The notes: generated by a model not told the origin, from the sequence alone. Positions 21,801-34,057 are shown, counted from the first letter of the stretch. The stretch is 64,000 nt of DNA from Siderastrea siderea (GCA_964030785.1 OZ034968.1:66613399-66677398); one strand, 5' to 3'. Numbers and translations are program-made.

Positions 21801-24800
21801 GGGGCTCCCCTCGCGTCGCGTCTCCTCGAAATTTCGCGCGCGCGTGTGTGCATTTTGCCCGCCCCACAATCGCCATCGCTAAAATTAGAGACTACTCGCA
21901 GTCTAAGAAACGCACCACTGGGCCATATTGGTGGTAACTGAGTGCTATCACCATCGCTCCCACCCCGCTGCCGTCGTTGTCTGGACATGTGAGTTAACGG
22001 TGGGAGTAAGTAAATCAATGTGGTGTTGTATTGTTTGCAGAGGGAGTGCAGTTGCTGTGCTTGATTGACAAGGGGTTGGATGCTTGCCGCTATCTTCAAA
22101 CTTATGGTGAATGGGATCGGGCAGCCTGGCTTGCCAAGGTAGTAACTAAGCAACAAAGCATTTCAGAGTGCATATACGAATCCTAACAGGTTCAAAACTG
22201 CGTATTACATTCGTCTTAGTCCCCGGATCGGATGCCGGGCTTAAAAACTAACTAATAATAAAAATACCCAGTTGTGTTGTAATATTATACAACTTTCTCT
22301 TTTCAACGGTAGTTCTGAAGCTTGTGCCTGTAAAGGGGAATACCGGGCGGGTATTCCCCTGTATAAGTTATACCCGCATTTGCCCCCCCCCCCCAGAAGT
22401 TAAAGCTTTAGGGCCATTTTGGTCTGACATTAGGTAGATTCCACTGGCGCGTAATTTCTATGCGCGTGTAAGTGAACCTTTCGTTGACTTCACATGCATG
22501 GTTAAATTAAGAGAAAACCTACCGACGGTGGCGGGTTGTTGCCCAAACAGTCACAAAGCGTAATAATTAACAATTATTTACCGAAGTGGAGGTAAATAAT
22601 GGTGGATATTTGCCAAACCGCATATTGTATACCAAACCAGTGGACAGCCAGCACAAAAAAGTTCCTTTTTTCTGAGCGGAAAAGAGGAAAAACTCTCGCG
22701 CGAAATCCAGAACAATGCCAGGAGCTGAATAGCAGATACTATGCCGAGTCTGAGTAGCCAATCAGAGCGCGCAAAAAACACTATCCACTGGTTTGGTATA
22801 TACTTAAAAAACTATTCATTTCAGGCAACTCTGAACTACCCTGACTGTGCCGAGGTGATGAGGCGATGGATTGAACACCTTTCTAGTACACACACCAGTC
22901 AGCAGGTCAGAACCTTTAATATATAGATTTAGCCAAGCCTAAAAGCGAAGCCCCCCCCCCCTTTTGTTTTGTTTATTTTTTGTTTTTGTTTTTGTTTTTT
23001 TTGGTTTTTTGTTTTTTTGCTGGCAGTTATTAATTTGTGAAAATACTCTCATTCAAGTCGTTAAATTAAAAAAATAAAAAATAAAAAATTCCTACCCTCG
23101 CTGAGACCCGAACCCGGGTTGTCGGTGTCTGAAGCCGGATATTAGTCCACTAGACCATGAGTGTTTATTATCATCTTTCACGGTAATTTTAATACTTATG
23201 TCTTTCTTCGTGGCAAGCTGCTTATCAGCACGAAAATGCTGGTGTTTTTCCTGGCAAAATGTGTTCGGAACGCTGTAAAAACCATGGTTGTGGACAGAAA
23301 AAACGAAAAAGCACTAGCGCTGCTATATTTGGCGTCGAAACCGCTGCGAAAAGCTGCGAACTCAAGCGGTGTGCCGACCGAGTTCAAACAGAACCGACGA
23401 GGCAAATTTGAACTTTTCGCCTGAACTTTATCGCCTAATTTTTTTCGCCGAAATTGAACTTTTCCCCTTCCACCAAAAAGACAACTGAGTATTAATTTGA
23501 ACTTTTTTTTTCCATTAACAAATTTGTTTTTGACTTTTGTTGTCTTTGCTTGTTGTGCTACAACGCGGGTCAACATGCAATTTCGCGCCGAAACCACACG
23601 GGATTCAGCACAGGGTTATGTCCAGTGTATGAAGTGTATTGGTAACCCTGTGGTGCGGACGGACGGACGGACGGACGGTCACGTGACTGTTACGTCACTA
23701 CCATAATTTCTTGGCTTGATAGGTTACCAAGTTTCCTTAGCAATGGAGCTCCGCTGACGCGCTAGCGCGCTGGCTCCGCTATAATAAAGCTAATAATTTG
23801 CTCTATCAACATCGGCCGTCCAAGCTCTCTCTAAGTGGGGTCAAAGTTAAGAAAATCTGAAGCTCTTGTTGGCGTGAACTGGTTCCTACAGGTAAAATGT
23901 GCTACACTTTGCAGAGTTCCTCAGGAGAGATGAACATTTTAAAATTTTTGTTTGGGGATATCAGGAAATTACCACATACTCCCAGCTCAAAGGGCAACCT
24001 CCAAAACTTGTTTTACCAAAGCTGTAGTATTTGTTGATAAATACACATACCCTGCTAGCCGAGGTTTCTTGGTAGCCCTATGTTGCGGAGGGTAAAATAG
24101 AAACCTCTGGGAGACAGAACAACACATCTACACAGCACCGTCTACCGCCGTCGAAGTATTTGTCACTTTTTCCTGAAAGTGGGTGGCGAAGGCGGGGAGT
24201 CATTCCCCATCAGCTGAACTAAATTTGATCATCATCGACATGCACTTATTTCCCAATTTTAAGGGCTATTCACATTTCCCACACTAAAACTGAAGGAGAC
24301 ACTTCATGAAAAAAATGCTTTTATCACTTCTACTTGTTTGTACAAAAGCCTCTATCTGCTGCAGCTGCACATTGGGTTCTAACGCCAAACAGCAATGCAA
24401 GCGCCATTTATCTTTTATTGGCCAAGTTATGAACCCAACCTAAGTTCAACTTGCTGACGTTCCTTGCAGAGCAAGGCTGTGCTGGTGTTACTGTCTCTGG
24501 GAAAGTTTTACAAGGCTTTGGATATGCTGTACAGGTACGTACGATTTTTTATGTCCCATGAGGGTTTTTATATTTCCTTCAGGATCTCATGAAGATGCAA
24601 GGGTAGTTTTCAACCGAGCGTCGAAAGTAATTTGCGTTTGGTGTTTTCTACAATCTGTGACTGGTAAAACACTTACGCCACTTTCTCGACCAAATAGCAG
24701 TAAAACCAAAACAAATCGTGTCTTGCTTGCACGTGTTTTGATTTCTCCTTTTTCAGTGCCGTTCGCGTGTACATTCTCAGCTTCGAATTCTGATTTGTTC

Positions 24801-25592
24801 ATTTCTTGTTTTCGTCTGTTGTGATTGGGCTGACTGATAACTTTTACTTTGGTTACACAACCCTCAATTTAAAACTCCCCCATTGTGAGAAAGAGCATAA
24901 CGAAACGAGTTAGAGCACAAATCTCAAGAGAGAAAGAATCATGTTTTCGCAGGCGACAGATTCTTAAGGTCTCTGTCTTGATTTTTTTTCAGCATGCGTT
25001 ATTTTGACCGAGCAGGACTGTTTGCAGAAGCTTGTCAAGAGTATGGCTTCCTCTCGCCAGAGGAGGAAAACAACAGTATCCTTACTAGAATATAACCTTG
25101 TTTCTATCTTATGAGAAATGTTTTAAGGAATGGAGGTACTATCACGGTTTGTTTAAGTCGATTTCGTTTGGCCACAAACTGTTGTCAGTTGGTTTTGACT
25201 GCAAGCACTCCCTCCATCCACTCAGATTTAGTCAAGCGAGAACGCGCGTGGAGTCTGCACACGTTAGCTTACTTTCGCGCGTTCGCGTTTTCTCGGGCAA
25301 CTATCGCTGAGCAGTGTGAGGGGCTACTCGTAGTGTAAGGTTGTTTTGGTTGATTAGATCGGCAATAGGAGGGTGCGAAGGCTACCATATATATACGCGC
25401 TGTACATGCACGCCTATCATTCATTCATTTACTCAATGCATTTTTCCTTAACTCACATTATCAGCTGCCCTGGTCCATGCAGTCTACACCGAATATGGTC
25501 GTTATCTTCATGGACTTGGACTTGAAAAGGCGGCTTATTTCTTTGCTAATAAAGCCGGACCAAAAGCCAAACAACTTCTAGATGGACTGTAG
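15803..25592 (+). CDS. WDR11: WDR11, C-terminal part (12 exons)
   Basis: Exons: 15803-15838 (least certain), 16463-16522, 18008-18101, 18754-19002, 19505-19600, 20474-20544, 21541-21635, 22041-22138, 22825-22905, 24470-24534, 24993-25075 and 25465-25592 (TAG). All junctions are AG/GT with matching phases, giving about 384 residues. Segments such as ADRAVQLFLET, QSTIKLVATN, EGVQLLCLID, ACRYLQTYGEW and RYFDRAGLFAEA are hallmark WDR11 C-terminal alpha-solenoid sequence. The exon at 18754 is serine- and acid-rich and probably disordered. WDR11 acts at the trans-Golgi network with FAM91A1 in vesicle tethering and is linked to cilia and Hedgehog signalling (family knowledge). Its N-terminal WD-repeat propellers, about two thirds of the protein, are not recognised in the window. 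They may lie upstream of position 1, which would place the SMIM8 copy and the Polinton remnant inside one large intron. AATAAA occurs at about 26122. Confidence 0.93.
16544..16767 (+). mobile_element. MITE in WDR11 intron, TIR GAGCGGTTTTCAA (copy 1 of 3)
   Basis: The left end is GAGCGGTTTTCAACTGAGTG. The right end is the complement of GAACGCTTTTCAAATGAG. TA precedes it. The body is rich in GATTGG boxes. It is inverted relative to the copy at 21130-21379. Confidence 0.75.
18225..18640 (+). repeat. About 105-bp tandem repeat, about 4 diverged units
   Basis: Units share GGTTCTAACTTTTGAGTC, then CATTCAAATGAAAGCT, then GAGCAGTACTTTCCT and a GGTGCTGT phrase. The same family forms an array at 53770-54180 in the Mdm2-like gene. 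It lies in a WDR11 intron. Confidence 0.8.
19268..19470 (+). repeat. Degenerate about 22-bp minisatellite
   Basis: Repeated variants of AGTATTAATCCAACATTGTC, about eight units with heavy drift, in a WDR11 intron. It creates an open frame rich in INPS/VSPT motifs, which is not a gene. Confidence 0.7.
19781..20158 (-). mobile_element. tRNA-like SINE, truncated dimer, 10-bp target duplication
   Basis: TCTACAGTCT flanks the insertion exactly (19770-19779 and 20159-20168). Read on the minus strand, a truncated unit starting at CGAATCCCGGCAAGCC is followed by a full unit whose tRNA-like head is 19899-19969. That head has an A box like TAGCTCAATTGGTTAGAGC and a B box GGTTCGAATCC. The approximately 134-base tail is therefore present twice, at 19781-19914 and 20025-20158. 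The predicted anticodon would be GGT with C instead of U at position 33, so it is a tRNA-derived element and not a working tRNA gene. Confidence 0.85.
21130..21379 (-). mobile_element. MITE in WDR11 intron (copy 2 of 3)
   Basis: TA at 21128-21129 and 21380-21381 flanks ends GAGAGCTTTTCAAATGAGTG and the complement of GAGCAGTTTTCAATTGAGTG. It is the reverse-orientation relative of 16544-16767. It contains CCAATCA boxes and no ORF. Confidence 0.85.
22630..22799. mobile_element. MITE, TIR TACCAAACCAGTGGA
   Basis: The ends TACCAAACCAGTGGACAG and CTATCCACTGGTTTGGTA are inverted, flanked by TA. It ends 25 bases before a WDR11 exon, so it supplies part of the branch-point region of that intron. Confidence 0.75.
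22955..23163 (-). mobile_element. Second tRNA-like SINE family with A-rich tail
   Basis: On the minus strand the head (about 23163-23095) reads TCATGGTCTAGTGGACTAAT, then a B box GGGTTCGGGTC. It is followed by a linker and an A-rich tail, seen on the plus strand as long T-rich runs at 22965-23020. It resembles a tRNA of the TGGTCTAGTGG class. It lies in a WDR11 intron and is unrelated in sequence to the SINE at 19781. Confidence 0.7.
23657..23679. repeat. (GGAC)n microsatellite
   Basis: About five GGAC units in a WDR11 intron. Confidence 0.8.
24604..24879 (+). mobile_element. MITE in WDR11 intron (copy 3 of 3)
   Basis: Diverged relative of 16544-16767: starts near GTTTTCAACCGAGCGTCG, ends near CCCTCAATTTAAAACTC, and contains TTGTGATTGGGCTGACTGAT in the body. 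Confidence 0.6.
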
Positions 25593-28095
25593 ATAGTGCA
25601 ATGTCAAAGATGTCCTCCGATAGAGCGGGCGAGGAGGGGGACAGGGAAAAGATATCTGGGAAGGAAACGGGATGAGAGGACTACAGTAAGGGAGTATAGG
25701 GGATTGTCGTGTATCATGCCGTAAGACGTGAAAATGGCTGATTTTCTTCCGCCTGAAACGTGATTTGCTAAGTAGCCGTTGGCCGTAATTTTCCATTATT
25801 ATTACCTGAGCTAGACGTTGCGTGAAATGACTGTTTTATGTTTTGTAAAACGTAATCGTTACCTCCCTTTACAGTGGGCGGGGTTAAACAGGCCGCAGGA
25901 AACGGGAAGGGATAATCTAACAAATCACAGGAAACGGGATAGATGCAGAGGATGAAACAGGAAGCAACGCCCCTCCTCCACTTAGAACGTCAATCTATTC
26001 AGTTTTCATTAGCGTTCAAATGATGCCTTCCGTGGGTACTGAGGGCACCCCTCGTTGATAGGCCTACGGCCGACAATCGTCTATGAACTCACGCGACAGA
26101 AACCTCGTTCACCCAGAGTAAATAAACTTCAAAACAAAGTAGACCGCCTCTTACAGTCAATCAGAGTTGCGCTAACCGCGTAATCGGGGAAGGAGTAGTG
26201 GGGGGGGGGGGGGGGGGAGAAAGTGGGAGGGAAAATGGGGGACTGGGGGCTAGGGAGGAGGGAAGGGCCGAGAGGTAAACGTTCCCTTGTCCCTTCTCCC
26301 CAGATTCCTTATTTCCCCTGCTTTCTCGGTCTCCCTACCCCGTCCCCGTTTACTCCTGCCACGCAGGCTAAGTTTCGCTTGACTAGTATTTTGAAGGTTT
26401 GAATGAGACTCCCGATTGACGTTGGTTGGAATTTAACAGAATAACTCTGAAAAGGAGGTCCGAATTGCCATGGAAATTCCACGAGTTCACACCGACCATT
26501 GGAAGATTTGGTGTAAAGTAGGGTGAAATTCTTTGCTGAAACTGACGACCTGATCACATGTGACGTAGACTGACCGTAATCTCAATTCAAAGATAGGAGC
26601 ATCCACAGGGCTGTTCAAACAAACTAATCTTTCAGAGAGGTGCAATAAATGACGATAACTTGCGGAATGAGAAGAAAATCTCAACAGGGAAACATTTTAA
26701 GAGCAAAAAATAATTCTTTAATAAATATGAACAATTATATTTGAATAAAGAGGAAGTAACTGAAAGCTACATTGTGATGAGTTCTGTGGTAGTTGGGATG
26801 AAATTACTCGCATTTATCCATCCTTGAAATTTTCGGCGGAAATGACGTGACATTATGGGACCGAATTTTTCGGGCGCTGGGACAACGTTTACCGGAACTT
26901 TACGGGGTGTCCTTTTTGGGCCCGAAAAGGTTCTTAGGACTGTTAAGAAACGCCACCCCAACTCCCAGTAGCACGGTCACATAAGTCCCAGTCAGTTTTG
27001 CCCTTGATTTGGCAGCGCAGTCTACGCGGTTTTGAAATAATGCAAATTACACAACTTAGTGGAAATTGTAATGTTTTGCCCCCAGTGTGCAAACGTGTGT
27101 AAATTCTCAGACTTTGCGTAAGCATACTATCACCATTTAACAAGACTGATGACTCTAATGTCCCGCGATACCACACTTACCAATCTCGCTGGAAAACAAC
27201 TGTCTATAGTTACAACAGAAAAACCAATTATGACATGATTGCATTATTTACAAGCAAATACGAAAAGGCGACAAGGACAGCCCAGCTTCAGTTTCTTCTT
27301 ACATTCGTGTATCGTTGCCTTTCTGTAAAAAAATGAAAGACGTCAATATCGGTAATCGCACTCGTACCGGATTGATGTGAACAACTGCCCTCAAGCCACC
27401 CACAGTAAAAAGTTTAATGCTCTTTTTTGTGGTGCAACCTGCTGGATATTACTTTGGAGGGAAAAAAGACTGGCTCTGTTTCGTTTAACCCCGTTCAACT
27501 TGATTTGTAAAGTGTATGTAAACATTCAACATGAAATGATACACTCGTGTCGACTTTCTGGAGTTTACTAACAAGCTCGTCAAAATAAGTTTGCAAAATT
27601 TAGAACCCAATCAGAAATCGGGGACATCTGCGTTCGAAGCCAACTCATAACAGGGTCCCAAAGGAGGGTCTTTGGAGCCCGGGGCCCAAAGCTCCTCTCG
27701 GTTTGGAGCCCGGACAAATTCTGGCTCCTTGGACTCCTGCGGTGCGTTTCTCGTAAGTCCTGAAGACTTTCCCCCCCCCCGAAAAGCCATTTCTAGAAAC
27801 GCGAACCAATCATGCTACAAAGCTGTTATTTTAAAATGTGTTTAACATAAGAACTTTTAACTTAAAGCAAAGTTTCATTCTTATAAACGACTTTGTTTAC
27901 AATGCATAGTGTGAAATATCGAGCCCGAAATCGGCTTGAAAGGTTTCGGAGTTTTCGAGAAATGTGAAACCATAGAGCCCTTGAGCTCCTTAGTGGGGGA
28001 TAAAGTATAAAAAAATCGGCAGCCTACATCATCCAGGAAGCTATACTCGAATTCTGATTTGGATAGTCGATCTAGCGAAAGTGTTAGAGTTGATA
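25593..28095. other. Non-coding downstream of WDR11
   Basis: WDR11 3' region and intergenic DNA. AATAAA occurs at about 26122 and 26742. A poly-G run of about 20 is at 26201-26219. A GGAGCCCGG-type phrase repeats around 27675-27715. No gene is recognised. Confidence 0.45.
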
Positions 28096-28264
28096 GGCCA
28101 TTTCCGAGTTGTCTTGTACCTCTTTTTCAAAGCGAGTCTAGGTGCACAGCCTTTCATTTGAAAATAAGTTCTCATTCACATGCAGGTAAACCTCATTTTC
28201 ATGTGAAAGATTGTGCACAAGGCCTCGCTTTGAAAAAGAGGCACAAGACAACTCGGAAACGGCC
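28096..28264. mobile_element. Fold-back MITE, 169 bp
   Basis: Nearly the whole element is two inverted arms: GGCCATTTCCGAGTTGTCTT at the left and its near-complement ending AACTCGGAAACGGCC at the right. The arms also share CCTCTTTTTCAAAGCGAG. The spacer is short. Confidence 0.85.
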
Positions 28265-30938
28265 TTATACAAGTGGTCACCGAGCGGTAATGACTTTATA
28301 GGTCAAAAACTGAACGTTACAATTTACCTCGAGAATTTTTCGTCTCCTGCCGTGAGTGAGTGGAAAAGGGGATCTGGGAAATCCCTCCACGCGTCTTCCG
28401 ATGCAGCTCCTGCCACATGAGTTCTTGAATGACTCAGTTCGATGTCTTTTAGGTTCTCAGAGTCCTTGCGTCTGCATCTTCCTTCCCCTTGTCCAAATAA
28501 CGCTCTACAATCTGTTTTAGTGCTTCTCTCCTGTGAGAAGTAGCACTGCATTTAACCTTAACCATTTCAAATCCCTGAAAATAGGGAGTGTGACTGTGAG
28601 CGTTGCGGTCATGCCCCACGAGAAAGGTTCCATAACTGAACAACGTTGAAATGAATGAATGAGGTGATGTTCGAAAGAGTTGTTGAGTTGATGAACAACA
28701 CTGAAATGAATAAATAAACTGAACACTGAAATGAACAAGTAAGGTGTTGACGTTCGAAAGAGTTGTTGAGTTGGTGTATTTCTCTTCATCAAAAATGGAT
28801 AACAATCGATGTCAAAAGTCAGAAAATTTTCCTTCATTTACACCGATCTCCAATATCAATCGATTAACTGACATTTATTCATTATCATCGATACCGATTT
28901 CATCAACTGGTTTGGCCGGGTTGTACTTTGTTATGGAAAATTAACGCACCATGAAAATTGAGGAAAAGTATCCGGATTCGTCCTCTTGCGTGTAAACGCG
29001 ACAACGAATCCGGTGCCAAAAGCAACCGGATTCATCACGAATCCGGTTACTTTTGCTCTAGTGTAAACTTAGCCTCAAAAGTTCTCGTTAATTTCTAGCA
29101 GCGTTATTTGTCGCGACCGTGATAAAGTAATGCGAAAATTTCTCCGACGTTAATTTCGATCATTGTGGCCCCAAATTCAGAATCCTGTCCATGGCTAGAC
29201 AGGCAACTTGATAAACAACAGTTTTTTGTTTGTTTTCCTTTGTTGTTCGGCATAACAAACCTTTTAATAGTATGTGCATGTCTGATAATTCAAGTTCATT
29301 CTCGTCCTTAAACTTGTCTCTCAACGAAGGTTTCAGTGTATTTCAGACAAAATTTCTTTGGAATGATCAACATACTCTTCCTAGATATAATACGAAACAT
29401 CCACACTCCCGTCAGTTTCCTTTACATTCTCTTACGTGTTTCGTTTATTCCAAACTATTTTCTCCTTTAACTCAAATACCTTTGATAAATGCAAGCGCTA
29501 ATTTCCTATAATAAGGCGATTCAACGTGTCTCCGGATTCATTTTTACAGTTCCTCTAAGGATCAGTAAAACCCTTTAGGTCCCAATAAAGATAAGTATCT
29601 AATTTCTCCTTACGATATCACTTACTCCAACAGACCTGCAGGTCATGAGAATAAAGGAAATGACCACGAAAGATAGAATGTCGAGATGTTCAAGTAAATT
29701 CTCCGAACCAGTACCATACGAGATAAATGGAGGATAATTCTCCTCACTGTAAACGCGCTGGGAAAAAATCATTCAACGCACAGCTGTGCATGCGGAAATG
29801 GTAACAAATTCGAAGCACACAACAGCACTCGGACGTACAAATCAACGCAGTTCATCTTGAGGGATTAATCTCTGTTACTTGGTAATTAGCGCAGTCACTT
29901 TTTAGGCCGCAAAACAAATACAATGCCTGTGTTGATTTTCCCGTAAAGAGGATCGATTTTCATTATTTATAAAGATTGGAATCATTTGTCGTTTACCTGA
30001 CATATAAACTACAACGATCGTTTACGGACAGACTTCAGTTTTTCTGCGTCCTGGATTAAGGAACATTTTCCAGCAATCGATGTAAAGAAGGAAGTTGGGA
30101 AAGAAAGTTAAAATAACAGTTGTGTTTAAGTAGCTTATGGTAACAACTAATTTGCAGCACTAAAAAAAAAGAACAGTCAGCAATTCCATGTCAAGGGATT
30201 AAGTCTGAATTACTGAGTTACTTACAAATTAACAAAGATATTCATAGTAAGAGAGAATAGATTGCATCTGTTAATAACCGTTTAACTCTCACGCCTGCTT
30301 GTTCCTTTATCATTTATCTCACACATAAACTGTACTGAATTCTTTCGTTTTGGGGCAGTTTCTTTTATTTCTGGCTTGGACAAAGACAAACTATTCATAT
30401 TTCTTGTGAGCAAGTAAGAAGAAAACAGTTGTGCCGAAATGATAACTAATTCGCAGTACAAAGGAACAGTACACAAATGTGTGTCGTTCAACTTGAGGGA
30501 GTAATTTTCTGATTGGCGTATTAAGGCAGAAAGAAACTGAATCAGCAAATTTCATGTTATTTCACACAGCCGTTTGGTAACGTTTCGTTTTTTAAACGAA
30601 ACTAAGTTGACACCTCATTTGTTATTGTTTCGATCAGAGAATTGTGGTAGAAAATCATTTGAGTTTCTGTTTGGGAAGACAACTATCTATTCTACGACCC
30701 AGATAATAGACAGCCTTGTGTTCAAAACAGCTCAGGTAACAATGCACGAGACTGAATGTCCTGATACGTAACTAAAATAAAACTGAAATGTAAATCAAAA
30801 CGATGAAAGCTAATGAAGAAAACTAAAAGATGTCAGGTTGAAAATATCTTTTCAAGTCGGGAAACGCATCAAGGCAAATCAGTTTTGAACAAACAGAGCA
30901 CAATAAAGTTCGGAGACGGAGAAAGAAGAAGCAAAGAA
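28265..30938. other. Non-coding
   Basis: GTTCGAAAGAGTTGTTGAGTTG occurs twice (about 28669 and 28752) inside an imperfect duplication. Four GAATCCGG/CCGGATTC motifs cluster at 28970-29040, probably MITE ends. No gene is recognised. Confidence 0.45.
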
Positions 30939-32076
30939 ATGAATTCGAGTCTGGCAAGCTACAAGATGATCCCTGCAGGATGCGATGTGTACGCTGTGTT
31001 TGGTGGAAGACTTCACTAGCCTTCCAATTCCGCTCTAGCTGCACTGATCTTCATCATAATCATCCACTTCATCACGTTTCCTTTCACCGCTGTTTTGAAC
31101 GCACTGGTGATGCTTGCAGTGAAGATAAAACCTCGACTGAGAGACAATAAGTCGAACATTTTACTAGCTTTACTGGCATCGACTGATTTCCTTGTTGAGG
31201 TGGCAATACAGCCAGTCTTCATTGCGCTAGTTATTAACGGCGTCTTACTTGACGAGACTTCTAGTGGGGCGTGTGCACTGCAAATTTTCACAAGAGCTGC
31301 AATAAGCTGCCTTTGTAGTGCCTCCCTTATCCATGTGGCCTTGATAAGTGGTGAACGGTATCTAGCCATGAAGCACCCTTTTGCTTACACTACCCTCGTC
31401 ACCGAAGCTCGTTTGCTGTTTGCTTCTGCCATGGGATGGCTCCTGTCCGTTACTCTGCATATTCCACTCGTCGTTGATAAAACTGTATTTTTACCAATAA
31501 ATAACACATTCATTGGTTTATCTATTGCCTTCACCGTTTTCTGCCAAGTGACAGTCTACCGTGAAACCCGTCGACAGCTCAGCAAGTTACACAAGAAGCA
31601 AGGGAAAAATTTGAAAGAAACAAAAAGGCGCTTAAGCTACAAGCATAATTTTAGCGGTGATAATGTTGTGTTATATACCTGTAGTCGTGGCTAGAACTGT
31701 TTTATTAAGGTATCGGAGTGAACTTTCTTTAGAAGCAGTGTATATTCTTTATTTTTTAGCTGTGTCGATGGCATTATTTAACTCGTTACTCAATCCAATT
31801 ATTTACTCGGTCAGAATGAGACAGTTTCGGGTCGCGTTTATTGAGTTAATGTATAGAACAGCAAACGTTGCCGAGGCTGAACAAATTGAGATGCAATTAT
31901 TTGGAACTGCAAACGCTGTAGTCAGACTTGAAGGACAGGATCGTCAAAATGTGGAGCAAGCAAACATCACTGACAATCATAATTGTGATACGCGGCCACA
32001 ACACAAAAATTTTGTCGTGTGTCAGCTGGACACCAATTTCAACAGTTGTCGTGTACAGTATCGCCACAGCATATAA
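30939..32076 (+). pseudogene. Rhodopsin-class (class A) GPCR pseudogene
   Basis: Single-exon seven-helix receptor. TM1 includes VLNALVMLAV, TM2 LLALLASTDFL, the TM3 end GERYLAMKHPF (an ERY variant of DRY), TM4 MGWLLS, TM6 IMLCYIPVVV and TM7 NSLLNPIIYS with NPxxY. The start is taken as ATG 30939. An in-frame TAG at 31017-31019 lies before TM1. A frameshift equivalent to one extra base occurs near 31650, between TM5 and TM6, after which the frame continues to 32076. Intronless receptors of this kind form large families in cnidarians. The ligand cannot be told. AATAAA follows near 32145. Two independent lesions argue for a pseudogene over assembly error, but reads should be checked. Confidence 0.85.
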
Positions 32077-32228
32077 ACCGTGAAACATTTGAATCAATTA
32101 GTAAATATCATTTTTCCCGACTTAAGCGTTACTTGTCCAAATAAAAAATAAATTTGATCGATTTTCATGAAACGTTATTTTGGTCAAATCGCCTTGCAAA
32201 TTTGGATGTGCATACCTATTTACTTGAT

Positions 32229-32625
32229 CAAACGCCGCGGCGTTTATTAAATTTTTATCGTTTCGGATGCGGCGTTTATTCAAGGACGGCGTTTATTCGA
32301 GGGCGGCGTTTATTTCAAAATCGTATTTCTTAAATCAATGACAACAATTACAGTAAGTCATTTGTATATATTATGTAAAACAGAAACATGTTTAAGGTTT
32401 TAATGTCTCGCTTTTTTGCTTAGATAGAATCGCAATTGTCTGGCTTGTGATTTGAACAACTTTCAGAGAATTATTTTTCTTATAATCCTTGAATAAACGC
32501 CGCATTCATCTGATTGGGTGCGGCGTTTATTTGAAGGCGGCGTTTATTGGTAATTTTGCTTCCATCTGAGGCGTCTTATCGAGGGCGGCGTTTATTCGAG
32601 AGCGGCGTTTAATCGAGTTAATACG
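32229..32625. mobile_element. Repeat element with GGCGTTTATT motif clusters
   Basis: The phrase GGCGTTTATT (sometimes TTTAAT) occurs about eight times in the same orientation, in two clusters (32236-32315 and 32520-32615), and once inverted at about 32495. The spacing phrase is CGAGGGC. It probably represents subterminal transposase-binding repeats of a non-autonomous DNA transposon. Confidence 0.65.
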
Positions 32626-33209
32626 GTAAGCCTTTACCTTTGTATTCAACATCTCCCCGCGCGCTTCACACGAACACACTTATCATCTCTTGTTCTCCCC
32701 ACAGGAAACATTCTTTTCATCCCCAAGATAACACGAGCGACCTGGAGCAAGTCTAACGTTCTTAGGGCTTGTCAATTCTTCATTTCTCACAAGGCTAAGT
32801 AGCAAGCGGAGAATACACGAGTTGCGAGGAATGAGAGCGTAAGCCTTCCCTGGGCTCGTGCCCACGCTCCTCGCATGCTCGCTGCTCACCACTTGCATGG
32901 TCTTAGCGCTCGCCCTACTTTCTTTGAAAAAAATGTTGACTGTTCGCGCTCTACTCAATTTCTGCATGATACCTTTTCTCGCTGGGATAACATGAATACT
33001 GTAACAAAGTAACCGATTGTTACTGTATTGTTACCAAGGCATCACCACGTCTATTTAGTCGCGGCGTTTGGCGAGTGCGGTTTTACGGTTTTTTTTAATA
33101 ACCGCGGGGACTTCGCAGAAGTCTGCGAGACTTCCGCGAGAGATGAGTGGCGCCTGTATTCGCAGGGAGGGATGGACGAGAGCCTGAAGTAGCTGCATGT
33201 GGAAGCTTA
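32626..33209. other. Non-coding
   Basis: No gene is seen. A short inverted phrase CTTCGCAGAAGTCTGCGAG occurs near 33110. Confidence 0.4.
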
Positions 33210-34057
33210 CAGCGGTTTTCTATAACACGCGCCCTTCGAGGATTTTTACCCAACGGCCGAATGTGTTTTTGGTGCATGTCAATCATCTGTTTCTATGACA
33301 ATTCAAGAACGCGCGCTGAATGAAAAACAATTTGGCAGTAAATATTAAGCGCTGATTGAAACAATGCAAAAAATCTTGCGGGAAGTATTAACCGCGCTTT
33401 GACGATTTTGTGTATTTCTAAGCGACAGCAAAGCAGACTGAATTATTACGTAACTTGTAAAGTGCCAAAACAAATCGCTGAGGCAAAGGTTTTATTCATT
33501 GAATTAATAATAGCTTCACAAATGCATTCAAAACACCTGAAAATACGCAATGCAAACTTGTTTTAACTAAAGTACACTTCGGAAGCAAAATTGTATAAAA
33601 CTGACCTTTATTCTATTCAAAGAAGTGCTTAAATCCACTGAATTTCTTCTCTGAGTTCGCGGTCGACCAGCAAACGTCTGATTCTCGCCGTTCAAAAATT
33701 TTCGCTGTCAGACCATCACAAATAAGCTTTTCTTTTTGCTTCGCAGTTGGTTTCTGAGAGGTTCAGTCAATTAAAAGTCAAAATTTACACAATACCGATT
33801 GTGTCCTCAATGAATAATTCCGGAATTGCTTTAGATCTGTCACAAAAATTTTAAGAACCGGAGGGCACAACAGATTCCCAAAATCAGTTTATCCACGGCC
33901 CCAAACAGGATTGGGTTACATGTGACAATCAGCAAGAGCCAATCAACCCGCGAGAATTCGAAAAAATTGTCAAAGAAGCAGATGATTGACATCCACTAAA
34001 ACACATTTGGCTGTTGGGAAAAATTCCTTGAAGGGCGCGTGTTAGAGAAAACCGCTG
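33210..34057. mobile_element. Non-autonomous DNA transposon, about 85-bp TIRs, TA duplication
   Basis: The left arm starts CAGCGGTTTTCTATAACACG and continues through ATGTCAATCATCTG. The right arm is its complement (CAGATGATTGACAT ... AAAACCGCTG). TA stands at 33208-33209 and 34058-34059. 848 bp, no transposase ORF. Confidence 0.88.
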
